A stretch of 54,899 bases of DNA from Lachnospiraceae bacterium (GCA_017412055.1 JAFQOW010000034.1:1-54899), one strand, 5' to 3'. Positions 27,001 through 35,883 are shown, numbered from the stretch's first letter. A program made the numbers and translations. Notes: generated by a model from the letters alone, not told the origin.

Positions 27001-27177
27001 GCTAAGGCAGGTATGAGATGGCATAATGGTGTGATAAATAATCCTACAAATGTTTCGGAATTAAGAGATTATTATATAGTAATAGCATGCGCAGCTTATG
27101 CTGAAGTGGAAATGCAATTACAGAGGTTGGGTTTAGATAAGTACAAGGATTATGTAAGCTACATTGATATGTTTTAG
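24055..27177 (+). CDS. GT2 glycosyltransferase fused to a HAD hydrolase and a YGAG-type module
   Basis: This 1040-residue protein has at least three parts. Residues 1-230 are a GT2 domain (SVIVPVYNTEKYIKRCIDSI, LINDGSS, VDSDDY). Residues about 340-545 are a HAD-superfamily domain with motif I SLDVFDT, motif II FTSDMYLD, a Lys in GKRKGTG and motif III HIGDNKSAD. A further region with TSRDGYLMYKAYD near 620 is often linked to this HAD type in polysaccharide clusters. Residues 950-1040 are the Rossmann-like module (LAYWGTGKICEDIL, then VFYDNNPAKAG). The ATG at 24055 is favoured over a GTG at 24052 by ribosome-site spacing. It may add a sugar and remove or edit a phosphate. Confidence 0.85.
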   Translation: MDKLVSVIVPVYNTEKYIKRCIDSILEQTYTNLELILINDGSSQNEEEIILGYAAKDSRVRYVKNEENIGQYLTRLKGVRLSKGDYIAFVDSDDYINVDFIRLLVNKAVEEQADMVFSTTVIEKTSGEKVINIYHDIELKKLPLEKESLAEAFYTTEGKVYVWYTIWNKLYKKDLWMRAIPYLERLDKNLRMIEDMACVAILVCLDAKAVVAENSVYYYCQREDSATSRNSIDIDYYKYCINSIITVFQYIKDFLSANGTAYLDKFDKFVAYYGSIWRRSILLLNESEYEEAEKEVAKLCRDIGSVSEHIFNSEDTYFNGTQIEYDDSLDKIKEKIIKSTVGYISLDVFDTAVLRPFDVPSDIFYLLDKIYEENADSTVSFHDMRIDAEIACRQSLCTSLTEDISLEDIYNYLYYVYGVSKSLCSMLKKEEESLELKFAQRRRTVYEIYELALLMGKKVVFTSDMYLDKEIIKKILLKCGYNNFDNIYISSELGKRKGTGNLYKVLMDKLGIACDDIIHIGDNKSADIEGAEKCGIQAIYIPRTVDVFKQKVNNAEKKCSGCGCMIAMAANKYFDNPYRYFHPMTTYNMDPYLMGYYALGMNLVAQLQWIEFNRDNRGRIVFTSRDGYLMYKAYDIYNKFASAKGEAIYKYTSRRAMLPVMMSSKADFMKFPMQITNFTPNEVCKILSFCSGEINKNELSKRYNIQWDKIFVDKAEYHCFMDIYYEHIYNIQAHRESIELVREYLSDIEDQDAIYDMGYTATMHYAVTKATNKKPKALYIHTDMDIHQSMSRKGDFCIDMLMPNIPSVSSILREYIFSSTEGSCVGYARVENKPDYMLENVEHTYSDVWPLHIMQEAALSFVEEFYEKFAGYERFLVMRRSDIIEPFEDLLQVKTRMDTKVFNLSYFDDVDSGTSQRLNVRDYWLQVLLTLPGGENDIFGNIKDFLEEKNKKGLAYWGTGKICEDILRVHNIKVDVFYDNNPAKAGMRWHNGVINNPTNVSELRDYYIVIACAAYAEVEMQLQRLGLDKYKDYVSYIDMF

Positions 27178-27191
27178 GAAAGGTGTAAAAA

Positions 27192-28766
27192 ATGAAATCT
27201 AAAAGAGACATAAAAACTATAGGTATATTTTATCATAGATATAGAAATGGTGGAGTAGAGAGAGTAATATCTCTCCTTATACCTGTGTATATTGAGATGG
27301 GCTATAGGATAGTACTGATAACAGAAGAAGAACCAAATAGCGAAGATTATGATTTGCCTAAAGAGGTGGAAAGAATTACTATCGGCGATACATGGAAAGT
27401 TATGGAAGGAAGTGAATCAAAAGAGGATAGAAAAAAACAGTTTAAAGCCGCATTAGAGGATTGTAAAATAGATGTGATTGTGTATGAGGCGCTTATGTCA
27501 CCATTAGCATTCGAAGATATACAGTTGATAAATGAATGCGGTGTTTATAGTGTGGGATGTCAGCATAGTGTATTTTGCCATAATTTATTACATCTTAACT
27601 GGAATGATGAACAGATAAAGACATGTAAAATACTGGATAAGCTTATAGTTTTGTCTGAGATGGAAGCTACATATTGGAAAATGTATGGTGTGGAAGCTAC
27701 GTATATATATAATCCACCTTTGGAAGAGGTAAAGGTAACACCTATGGAGCAGAGAAGGGATATTGTATGGATTGGAAGACTTGAAGCCACAGATAAAAGA
27801 TATATGGATGTGGTGGAGATAATGAAGCTTGTAGTAAAAAAATATCCAACTTTAAAGCTTTGTATATTTGGAAATGGAACAACTTTTGAGGTAAGTGCAT
27901 TAAGAAAAGCTATTATTAATAATGGGTTGGATGGTAATATAGAGTTTAAGGGATATATAAAAGAAGTGTCAGAAATATATAAAACAGCTAGAGTGCATCT
28001 TATGACATCTACATGTGAATCGTTTTCTATGGCGATATATGAGAGTAAGTGTGCAGGCATACCGTTAGTAACATACAATATGCCATATTTAGAACTGCTT
28101 TCTGAGGAAAAAGGTTATGTAGCAGTAAAGCATAATGACTATCAGAAGGCGGCTGATTCGATAGTTGAAATAGTTACAAATAAGGATTTGGAAGAAAGAT
28201 TATCGCTGGAGGCATATGAAAGTGTTTTGAGTTATACAAGAGATGACTTGAAGGATAGATGGAATCACGTTTTTTCTACATTAGTTCAGCAGGAGGGGCA
28301 ATTAGAAGCAGATAAAATGGATATGCTTATAATGGATACAATAAGACAGCATGCGGGAATTATGACATCTAAGTATAAAATACTAAGGGATATGTGTAGA
28401 GAAGTTATAGATGAAGGAATGATAGAAAGTGCTCTATATGCAAAAGAACAAGGAAAAGGAATAGTTGTATATCCATATGGCAAGGAAGGTAAAAGAGTAG
28501 AAGAATTGCTTAAGAATAATGGAATAACACTGGATTACGTGTTAGATAAAACTGCTGTTAGTGAAACAGTAAGAATTAAAAGACTTAATGAATTAGAAGA
28601 AGAGAATACAGCAAATTATTTGTATATAATAAGTAGTAGCAATCCTATGTATTATGATGAGATAAGGGAATACATTTCAAGATATGTAGAAGAAGAGAAC
28701 ATATATGATATGTGTCCAAGAGATGTATATGAAGAATCTATAACAGAAGGTTTGAAGATATGGTAA
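27192..28766 (+). CDS. Family 4-like glycosyltransferase with YPYG module, copy 1
   Basis: This 524-residue protein has a GT-B glycosyltransferase body (about residues 1-370) of the GT4 type: TIGIFYHRYRNGGVERVISL at the N-terminus, DIVWIGRLEATDKRYMDVVE at the start of the second half, and the EX7E motif ESFSMAIYE that contacts the donor nucleotide. From about residue 421 a Rossmann-like module follows (GIVVYPYGKEGKRVEELL, then DYVLDKTAVSETVRIK). It is the first of three tandem paralogs and is closest to the third. It follows the HAD fusion gene by 14 bases. Confidence 0.86.
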   Translation: MKSKRDIKTIGIFYHRYRNGGVERVISLLIPVYIEMGYRIVLITEEEPNSEDYDLPKEVERITIGDTWKVMEGSESKEDRKKQFKAALEDCKIDVIVYEALMSPLAFEDIQLINECGVYSVGCQHSVFCHNLLHLNWNDEQIKTCKILDKLIVLSEMEATYWKMYGVEATYIYNPPLEEVKVTPMEQRRDIVWIGRLEATDKRYMDVVEIMKLVVKKYPTLKLCIFGNGTTFEVSALRKAIINNGLDGNIEFKGYIKEVSEIYKTARVHLMTSTCESFSMAIYESKCAGIPLVTYNMPYLELLSEEKGYVAVKHNDYQKAADSIVEIVTNKDLEERLSLEAYESVLSYTRDDLKDRWNHVFSTLVQQEGQLEADKMDMLIMDTIRQHAGIMTSKYKILRDMCREVIDEGMIESALYAKEQGKGIVVYPYGKEGKRVEELLKNNGITLDYVLDKTAVSETVRIKRLNELEEENTANYLYIISSSNPMYYDEIREYISRYVEEENIYDMCPRDVYEESITEGLKIW

Positions 28767-28793
28767 ATAAAGAATAGGATAGGTGAATAGCTA

Positions 28794-30449
28794 ATGGAAT
28801 TAGCATTAGAAATGGATGAATTATATGAGAAATATAAGAATGATTTAGATAATTATACATATGAAAAGAAACAAGTTTATAGAGAAATCAAGGTAATAGG
28901 TATTTTTTACAGACGATATAGAAATGGCGGTGCAGAAAGGGTAATTTCCTATTTGATGCCATTATTTTTAAAAATGGGTTATAGGGTGATTTTGCTTACA
29001 GAGGAAGAGCCAACATCGGATGATTATATATTGCCAGAGGAGGTGAATAGGTATACAATATGCAATCATTATGATATAGTGTGTGGAAAAGAAAAGTATG
29101 AGAAAAGGGCAAATGAATTAATAAGAATTATTAATGAAACTAATATGGATGTTTTTATGTATGAGGACATAGATTCGCCTATGGCATATTGGGATAGTAT
29201 GTTAGCAAATAAGTTGGGGATATATGTTATAGGTCATTGGCATGGTATGTTTTCTCAACCGCTACTTAAATTTGATTGGGTGATTAGGAGATTAGATGAA
29301 ATTCGTATGTTTGATAAGTTGGTAGTATTGTCAAGTGCGGAGGTGGCATTTTGGAAAATATATGGTATAAAATCGAAATATATATATAATCCAATAGAAC
29401 AGATTGAAGCTGAGAATGATAATAAAGAGAAGGAATATATCGTATGGATATCAAGATTGAATGACCCTGTGGTTAAGGGGTTTATGGATATATTTTATAT
29501 AATGAAAAAAGTAACAGAGAAGTATAAGAATATTAAGTTATATATTTATGGAAAGTGGGAATTATTTGATGAAAAAATAACTAGAGATATTATTAAGAAA
29601 TTTGATTTGGAAGATAATATTATAATGGGTGGCTATAAATCATGTCAGGAAGATATATGGAGAAGGGCTCGTATACATCTTGTCACATCAGCATCAGAAT
29701 CATTTCCGATGATGGTGTGTGAGAGCAAAGTCAGAGGTATACCATTAGTTACGTATGATATGCCATATCTGGAGATTTTGAATGAACAAAAGGGGTACAT
29801 ATCAGTACCATATACAGATTATGATGGGGCTGCAAACGCAATATTAAGTATTTTAGACGATGAAGAAATGGAAAAACGTTTATCTGTAGAGGCTAGAGAA
29901 AGCTTGGGTTGTTTTACGGAGAAAGAGTTGATAAATAGGTGGCAATGTCTTTTAGAGGAATTGCAGTCAAATAATACATTCATAGAAGAAGAAAAACACA
30001 AAAAAGATATATTAGATTGTATAGGAGATTGTGTTGATGAGATGGCTATAAAAAGAAGTAAGATTATAGATATATTTCATCAGCTTACATATGCAAAAAT
30101 GCTTAGAAAGGTTAAGTCTGCATATTTGAGAAAAAAGAAGATAGTATTATATCCATATGGTCAGGTTGGGAAGTACGTGGAAGGTATTTTAAAAGAAAAT
30201 GGTATACAAGTGGATTATGTTATAGATGAAAATGCAACAAGCGATAGTGTTGCAGTTAAGAGATTTAATGATATAAAAGAAGAAGATTTAAAAGACAGAT
30301 TAATTGTAATTTGCAATAATAAATTAGCTTATTGGGAAGAAATAAGATATAATTTAGATAGATATAACAAGCTTGCAGAAGTATATGATATTTGTCCTAA
30401 AGAAAAAATGGAAAAATCTGTTGCGGAAGGGTTATGTATATGGTGGTAG
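28794..30449 (+). CDS. Family 4-like glycosyltransferase with YPYG module, copy 2
   Basis: The 551-residue protein has the same plan as its neighbours but is more distant. A 33-residue N-terminal extension precedes VIGIFYRRYRNGGAERVISY. The donor site is seen as EYIVWISRLND and ESFPMMVCE (EX7E), and the C-terminal Rossmann-like module starts near residue 449 (KIVLYPYGQVGKYVEGIL, then DYVIDENATSD). The pattern suggests addition of a related sugar in a different linkage. It starts 27 bases after copy 1 behind an AGGTGAA ribosome site. Confidence 0.85.
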   Translation: MELALEMDELYEKYKNDLDNYTYEKKQVYREIKVIGIFYRRYRNGGAERVISYLMPLFLKMGYRVILLTEEEPTSDDYILPEEVNRYTICNHYDIVCGKEKYEKRANELIRIINETNMDVFMYEDIDSPMAYWDSMLANKLGIYVIGHWHGMFSQPLLKFDWVIRRLDEIRMFDKLVVLSSAEVAFWKIYGIKSKYIYNPIEQIEAENDNKEKEYIVWISRLNDPVVKGFMDIFYIMKKVTEKYKNIKLYIYGKWELFDEKITRDIIKKFDLEDNIIMGGYKSCQEDIWRRARIHLVTSASESFPMMVCESKVRGIPLVTYDMPYLEILNEQKGYISVPYTDYDGAANAILSILDDEEMEKRLSVEARESLGCFTEKELINRWQCLLEELQSNNTFIEEEKHKKDILDCIGDCVDEMAIKRSKIIDIFHQLTYAKMLRKVKSAYLRKKKIVLYPYGQVGKYVEGILKENGIQVDYVIDENATSDSVAVKRFNDIKEEDLKDRLIVICNNKLAYWEEIRYNLDRYNKLAEVYDICPKEKMEKSVAEGLCIWW

Positions 30450-30522
30450 TATAATAAAAATGCATAAATTTAAATCGAAAAAAATAGCAAAATAGATTTA
30501 GGGTAAGAAAGGTATAAACGAA

Positions 30523-32100
30523 ATGAAATCTAGTATAGGAATAAAAACTATAGGTATGTTTTACCATAGATATAGAGATGGTGGAATAGAGAGGGTAATG
30601 TCTTTGCTTATACCTATCTTTATGGATATGGGCTATGAAATAGTGTTGATAACAGAAGAACAACCAAATAGTGAGGATTACTATTTACCTAAAGAAGTAA
30701 AAAGAATTACAATTAATGATACATGGAAGGTTTTGTCTGGAGTTGAATCAAAGGAAGTTAGAAGGGCGCAGTTTAAAGCAGCGTTAAAAGATTACAAAAT
30801 AGATGTGCTTATATATGAGGCGCTCATGTCGCCACTAGCATTTGAAGACATCCAGATAATTAATGAATGTGGAATATATAGTGTGGGATGTCAGCATGGT
30901 GTGTTTTGTCAGGGAATATTAGAATTTAACTGGAATGATGAACAGATAAAGGTATGTAAACTGTTAGATAGATTAATTGTATTATCTGAGATGGAAGCTG
31001 TGTACTGGCGAATATATGGTGTGGAGACCATATGTATTTTTAATCCTATGTCAGAAGGATTAGAAGTTATACCTATGGAAAATAGAAAAGATATAGTATG
31101 GGTGGGAAGATTTGATGCTACGCAAAAACAATATATGGATGTAATAGAAATTATGAAAAACGTTATTAAAAAGTGCCCCAAAGTAAAACTTTTGATGTAT
31201 GGAAAAGGCACATATTTTGAAGAAAATATACTTAAACAAGCTATTAGTGATTATAAATTGGAATGTAATATTGAGTTAAAGGGGTATGTTAAAGATGTGT
31301 CAGAGATTTTCAAGACATCTATTATTCACTTAGTCACATCAGCTTTTGAATCATTTGCTATGGCAATATACGAAAGTAGATGTGCGGGTATTCCTTTGGT
31401 GACATATGATATGCCATATTTAGAGTTGCTTTCAGATAATAAAGGATATATTTCAGTAGATTATAAAGATTATCAGAAGTCAGCAGATGCTATAGTAGAA
31501 ATATTACAAAACAGGGACTTAGAGCAAAAGTTGTCGCAAGAAGCAGTAGAAAGTATACAAGGTTTTTCAATGACAGAATTAGAATCTAAATGGCAGAGTG
31601 TGTTATGTGGATTGAGTAAAGAAATAATATATAATGGTAAAATAGATGAAAATAAAGTAAAGGTTATAGATGCTGTAAGAGAAATATGTGAAATGCAATC
31701 AGATAAATATCATAAATTATCAAGTACATTTAAGAAGATATTATTTGAGAGAGGACTAGGATATATAAAAAGGAAAAAAACAAGGGAAAAGGGAGTAGTC
31801 ATATATCCTTATGGGGCAGAGGGTAGAAGGTTTAAGAAATATTTGAATAGCCATAATATAGAGGTTGATTACGTAATAGACAATAATGTATCAGATTGTG
31901 GTGTGCCAGTAAAAAATATATCAGATTTGGAACATGAGGACACAAGTAGATATTTGTTTGTTATTAGCAATTGCAATCCGTTGCATTATGATTTAGTCAG
32001 AGCGAATATAAAAAAATATGTAGATTGCGATAATATTATAGATATATATCCGAGCAATATAGAAAAAAAGGCGATAGTAGAAGGGTTAAGATTGTGGTAG
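30523..32100 (+). CDS. Family 4-like glycosyltransferase with YPYG module, copy 3
   Basis: This 525-residue protein is strikingly similar to copy 1 over its whole length; for example both contain EALMSPLAFEDIQ and then a INECG segment, and both have WNDEQIK. The N-terminus is TIGMFYHRYRDGGIERVMSL, the donor motif ESFAMAIYE and the C-terminal module VVIYPYGAEGRRFKKYLN with DYVIDNN. A duplication of copy 1, separated by copy 2, is the simplest origin. The 73-base gap before it is AT-rich and holds no visible terminator. Confidence 0.86.
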   Translation: MKSSIGIKTIGMFYHRYRDGGIERVMSLLIPIFMDMGYEIVLITEEQPNSEDYYLPKEVKRITINDTWKVLSGVESKEVRRAQFKAALKDYKIDVLIYEALMSPLAFEDIQIINECGIYSVGCQHGVFCQGILEFNWNDEQIKVCKLLDRLIVLSEMEAVYWRIYGVETICIFNPMSEGLEVIPMENRKDIVWVGRFDATQKQYMDVIEIMKNVIKKCPKVKLLMYGKGTYFEENILKQAISDYKLECNIELKGYVKDVSEIFKTSIIHLVTSAFESFAMAIYESRCAGIPLVTYDMPYLELLSDNKGYISVDYKDYQKSADAIVEILQNRDLEQKLSQEAVESIQGFSMTELESKWQSVLCGLSKEIIYNGKIDENKVKVIDAVREICEMQSDKYHKLSSTFKKILFERGLGYIKRKKTREKGVVIYPYGAEGRRFKKYLNSHNIEVDYVIDNNVSDCGVPVKNISDLEHEDTSRYLFVISNCNPLHYDLVRANIKKYVDCDNIIDIYPSNIEKKAIVEGLRLW

Positions 32101-32150
32101 TAGTTGATTTATATAAGGATAGAAATAATATATGAAGGTGAGACAAAAGC

Positions 32151-33332
32151 ATGAATGTAGATGTAGATAAAGAGTTATTTAAGATGGGTATCTTTTATGT
32201 GCCTAAATTAATGCCAGAATATGGAGTGATTGTAGAAGATAGATTTTTATTTTTTACAAATAGAAATTCCAATATCTTAGTAAAATATGATATACATAAA
32301 GGTAATATAGTAAATATATATTATTTACCAATAGGTGATGTTGATGCGAGTTTTTTATTTAGTGGAATATATAATTACGGTGATAAATTATTCTTAATTC
32401 CAAGGCGTGCCAATAATATAGTGATATTTGACATAAAAAATGAGTGCTTTAGAGTAATAGAAGAAAATATATTAAGTAGTTATGATAAGGTGGCAAAACT
32501 TGGAGAAGCTATGATGGATGATAATTTTCTTTGGATTTTAAGCTTGCAAAAAAAACATATTTTAAAGTTAGATATGAAACAGGAAACTATAAAAGAGATA
32601 TCAATTAATATAAAATGTTGCACAGATAAGCTGGTTATGCCATTCTTGAAAAATGGATGTATATATGTAACTAGTGGTGATGAAAGGGCAGGCATAAAAA
32701 TAGATATTGATAAAGAAGAGGCTTTATTATGGGAAAATGGCGCAAACTTAGGAAATGTTTATATTTGTGATGACTTTGTTTATAGTGCTTGTATAAAGGA
32801 AGGATTAGTGAGTATACAAAAAAGACATCTGTATAAAACTGTTGCATCAGCTATATATTCAAGTAATTCATGTGAAGTTGGAGAACATGTCGATGGCTGG
32901 TTGTATGAAAAAATAGATGATAGAATAATTATTGTGCCAATGTATTCAGAGTACATACTAATATATGATATAAAAACAGGTATAATTAAAAAGATTGATT
33001 TATTTGCAGTTGGTGATGATTATATATATGGGCAAAAGAAAAGGCCGCACATAGCAACTAGTATATGTAGATATAACGAGGGTCTTTTTATCCTTATGAG
33101 TGGACGATATGAGATTTGTTATATAAATAATGATATTCAAATTGATAAAATATGGTCATTTGATATAGATGAGTATGTAATAGCAAAAAATGAATGTAAA
33201 AGACATTACGTATATGAAAGAAAAGGGCAGGAATTGTCATGTTTAAAAAAGATTAGCACTTTGTTTGAAAGAGTTCAGAACGAAGAATTAGAGTATGGAA
33301 CGAATATACATAAATATATTATGGGGTGTTAG
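32151..33332 (+). CDS. Uncharacterised protein, propeller-like repeats
   Basis: I do not recognise this 393-residue protein. It has no signal peptide, membrane segment or metal motif. Its sequence shows repeated short beta-rich blocks with hydrophobic strands and Asp/Gly turns (for example KLFLIPRRANNIVIFDIKN, FLWILSLQKKHILKLDMK, RIIIVPMYSEYILIYDIK), about 45-60 residues apart, which suggests a beta-propeller. Proteins of this kind can bind carbohydrates or serve as scaffolds. It directly follows three glycosyltransferases and is the last plus-strand gene before a convergent terminator, so a role in the same modification pathway is likely. Confidence 0.5.
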   Translation: MNVDVDKELFKMGIFYVPKLMPEYGVIVEDRFLFFTNRNSNILVKYDIHKGNIVNIYYLPIGDVDASFLFSGIYNYGDKLFLIPRRANNIVIFDIKNECFRVIEENILSSYDKVAKLGEAMMDDNFLWILSLQKKHILKLDMKQETIKEISINIKCCTDKLVMPFLKNGCIYVTSGDERAGIKIDIDKEEALLWENGANLGNVYICDDFVYSACIKEGLVSIQKRHLYKTVASAIYSSNSCEVGEHVDGWLYEKIDDRIIIVPMYSEYILIYDIKTGIIKKIDLFAVGDDYIYGQKKRPHIATSICRYNEGLFILMSGRYEICYINNDIQIDKIWSFDIDEYVIAKNECKRHYVYERKGQELSCLKKISTLFERVQNEELEYGTNIHKYIMGC

Positions 33333-33364
33333 TTGGATTTGTAAAAAATAGTGTTAGTAATTAA

Positions 33365-33391
33365 AAGAGGTATCGTGATACGATACCTCTT
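33365..33391 (+). terminator. Hairpin between convergent genes
   Basis: AAGAGGTATCG (33365-33375) pairs perfectly with CGATACCTCTT (33381-33391) around TGATA. It lies between the ends of the convergent genes at 32151 and 33427 and can serve both strands. On the minus strand the stem is followed by AAAA-complement TTTTAATTA. Confidence 0.7.
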
Positions 33392-33426
33392 AAGTTTATA
33401 TGTAATTATGTGTTATCATTACATTT

Positions 33427-35256
33427 TTACTTTGTAAATACTAACTTGTAGTTCTTGCCACCGATAGTAGCTACGATAGTGTAGTCGCCCGCTGTAGCAA
33501 AACTTACATTTGTAGCTGTTGAATTAAATGTGAGGACGCCTGTTGTGGCATTGTATGAGATATTACCTGCTGATACTTGATATGAACGTGATTGCCCATT
33601 AGTAGTAACAGCTGTTAATGTACCTGTTGGTTTGTCAGTTCCTGTGAATGTATAAGAAACACTACCACTTCTAAGTGTCATTGTACGTGTAATAGCTTCT
33701 TCACCTTCAGCCCAACCAGATGTTACAGGTGTTGCCTGTACTGCATTATATGTAGTTGGATCTGTTACTGTATAAGCCATGTTATTATCATCAGTATATA
33801 CTGTCTCGTATGTATACTCGAAAGTTGGATCTGTACCAGTCTTTGTCTCTGTTGTTACGCCCTCGCTAACAACTACAAAGTCATATACTACAGATAATTC
33901 TGGCTTAGCGATAGTTGCCTGTGCAGCTGTTATATCTTCGACATACTTATCCCAATCAAAACCAGTTTTAGTTTCTTCATCATACTTAGCATTTGCGATA
34001 GCTTTAATTTGGAAATCAGCTTTTGCAAATGTTCCATCTGGAGCTTCGTACTGTACATACTTGTGGCTTCCTGTAGTTGTATTTGTATCTGTTGACTGGA
34101 ACTTGTTTGTAGCATCCTTTGCACCAGAAAGCACATAATATGCTTCCGCATTAGAGTCTGAAACTGCTGCTGCATTTGTGCCACTTACAATAGCCATGTA
34201 CATAGCAGCTGTCTTGTTTGTTTCATCTGTTCCAACTGCTGTGAAATCGTCTGTTGAGCTAAATGTCAAGCCATGTTCAAGAGATGAAGTACCCTTTACT
34301 TCTACTTTAGCACTAACAGCTACAGGGAATGTTGACTTGTTAGTGATAGTTTGAGTTGCTGATGTGTTTATATATTTTGTAACAGCTTTTGTGTAAACAA
34401 CCTTTGCAGTGATATCTCCTGATAATGCTGATAAGTCACTAGCTGTCAATGTAGCATCAGTTTTACCAGAAGCACCATCATATAATACATCTGTTGTATT
34501 AACAGTATATGTAGGTGAAGAATCTGAACCACCTACTGTAATGTATGTAGCAACCTTCTCTTTTAATAATGCGTCAGAGTTAGCTTCAGCGTATGTATCA
34601 ACATATACCGTTCCGTTACATACATTAGCAGGAGCGCCAGCCATGTAATTAGCCTTGAGAGCTATTTCGGTAATTGCAGTAGTATTATCTCCAGGAGTAG
34701 CGAATGTAAGGTCAAAGAATGTTGCAAGATTACTAGCGTCAAGCTTTGTATACATACCCTCACCTGTTGGCTTACTCTGGCCATCTACAGCTGGTTGCCA
34801 TACATAATATTTAAGTGCTAAACCAGCGAAATCGGATAATGTTTTATCATCACCATCAAAAAGTGCATAAAATGCTGTTAAAGAAGCAGCGGCATCTGAG
34901 TCGCCTAATACTTTGATAGATTTTACATAAAATGATGTACTAGCAGTAGCGTGAGCTACTGATGCAGCAGTGCCAGTTGTTGCAAAAAATACATTTGAGC
35001 TTCCATCCCAAACAGTACCGTCTGTATCATCTTTGTCATACTCAGGTAAAAGCTTATCAACATCGATTGTAAAATCATAAGTACCAGCATTGACAGCAGG
35101 GATAACACACTTTAATGAAGCCGGTGCTGTTGAATCGTCATTTTCAATTCCTGATGAACCAGTTCCAGTAACGCTTGTATCAGCGAATACTGCTGTGCTA
35201 GCTAACATTGTAAAAGTACATGTTAAAGCTAAAACTTTTTTAAAATTTTTTTTCAT
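33427..35256 (-). CDS. Secreted Thr/Ala-rich surface protein of unknown family
   Basis: This 609-residue protein has a clear signal peptide (MKKNFKKVLALTCTFTMLAS, cleavage likely after AVFA) and a mature part rich in Thr, Ala, Ser and Asp with few Lys. Beta-sandwich-like segments are seen, such as CVIPAVNAGTYDFTIDVDKL near the start and TITNKSTFPVAVSAKVEV in the middle; the C-terminal 90 residues (VSYTFTGTDKPTGTL to the end) look like a small Ig-like domain. No LPXTG anchor is visible. The base composition is richer in GC than the glycosyltransferase genes around it. It is transcribed behind a membrane protein gene from a sigma-28-like promoter, so it may be a motility-linked surface protein. 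AAGGAGG precedes the ATG. Confidence 0.65.
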   Translation of the reverse strand: MKKNFKKVLALTCTFTMLASTAVFADTSVTGTGSSGIENDDSTAPASLKCVIPAVNAGTYDFTIDVDKLLPEYDKDDTDGTVWDGSSNVFFATTGTAASVAHATASTSFYVKSIKVLGDSDAAASLTAFYALFDGDDKTLSDFAGLALKYYVWQPAVDGQSKPTGEGMYTKLDASNLATFFDLTFATPGDNTTAITEIALKANYMAGAPANVCNGTVYVDTYAEANSDALLKEKVATYITVGGSDSSPTYTVNTTDVLYDGASGKTDATLTASDLSALSGDITAKVVYTKAVTKYINTSATQTITNKSTFPVAVSAKVEVKGTSSLEHGLTFSSTDDFTAVGTDETNKTAAMYMAIVSGTNAAAVSDSNAEAYYVLSGAKDATNKFQSTDTNTTTGSHKYVQYEAPDGTFAKADFQIKAIANAKYDEETKTGFDWDKYVEDITAAQATIAKPELSVVYDFVVVSEGVTTETKTGTDPTFEYTYETVYTDDNNMAYTVTDPTTYNAVQATPVTSGWAEGEEAITRTMTLRSGSVSYTFTGTDKPTGTLTAVTTNGQSRSYQVSAGNISYNATTGVLTFNSTATNVSFATAGDYTIVATIGGKNYKLVFTK

Positions 35257-35278
35257 TTTTTGTCCTCCTTGACTTTGA

Positions 35279-35821
35279 TTAATTTAAAATGTTTATAGTT
35301 ACATATAGGGAAGTAGTAGATAACTCATTGTAACTATTGTCTAATAGATGATAGGTAAGTGGTGCTTTATACTTACCACTATCTAAATCTTTATCCAGCT
35401 TTATGTTTTTAAGTGTACTTCCAACAGGAATATGAGGAGATTTATATATTTCCTCACCTGTATCAGGATGGGATATAGTTACATACACAATGTTAGTATT
35501 ATTTACTACATTTTTGATAGAGGCATCCTTAGATACTGACGTGCCATTCTCAAAGGTCCAATTAATGGTCATGTCGACTTCAAAGGAACCAGCATCAGTT
35601 TTTTCAGTATCATCGAGGTTTTCGATAACCTCTTTTACATTATCTGGAGTAACTACTACGTTAGCGGGTATCTTGTCTTCCTCACTCATAATAAGGAAGA
35701 TACCTACCGCTATAATTATAAAGACAACAGGTAAAATGAATAAAATGGGAGAAAGAGTTTTTTTGTGACGGGTCTTTTCCATTTGCTCATTAATACGCTG
35801 AGTCGCCTTACTTTTTGACAA
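35279..35821 (-). CDS. Single-pass membrane protein of unknown function
   Basis: The 180-residue protein has a basic cytoplasmic N-terminus (residues 1-24), one transmembrane helix (ILFILPVVFIIIAVGIFLIM, about 26-45) and an extracellular domain of some 130 residues. The outer part contains a beta-rich domain (INWTFENGTSVSKDASIKNV and PHIPVGSTLKNIKLDK). I do not recognise the family. The start appears to be TTG at 35821, behind GAAAGGCGG; an internal ATG is possible. It is only 22 bases upstream of the secreted protein gene, so the two are co-transcribed, and it could anchor or assemble that protein. Confidence 0.6.
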   Translation of the reverse strand: MSKSKATQRINEQMEKTRHKKTLSPILFILPVVFIIIAVGIFLIMSEEDKIPANVVVTPDNVKEVIENLDDTEKTDAGSFEVDMTINWTFENGTSVSKDASIKNVVNNTNIVYVTISHPDTGEEIYKSPHIPVGSTLKNIKLDKDLDSGKYKAPLTYHLLDNSYNELSTTSLYVTINILN

Positions 35822-35855
35822 GCTATCACCGCCTTTCTATATACTAACACATATA

Positions 35856-35883
35856 TTATCGGCAAAATGTATTCAAAGATTAA
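35856..35883 (-). promoter_or_regulatory. Sigma-28 (SigD)-like promoter of the surface-protein pair
   Basis: Read on the minus strand, TTAA (plus 35880-35883), 16 bases and GCCGATAA (plus 35856-35863) give exactly the same boxes and spacing as the flaG promoter. The leader to the TTG start would be about 28 bases with a GAAAGGCGG site. The match is too good for a random position in AT-rich DNA. Confidence 0.72.
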
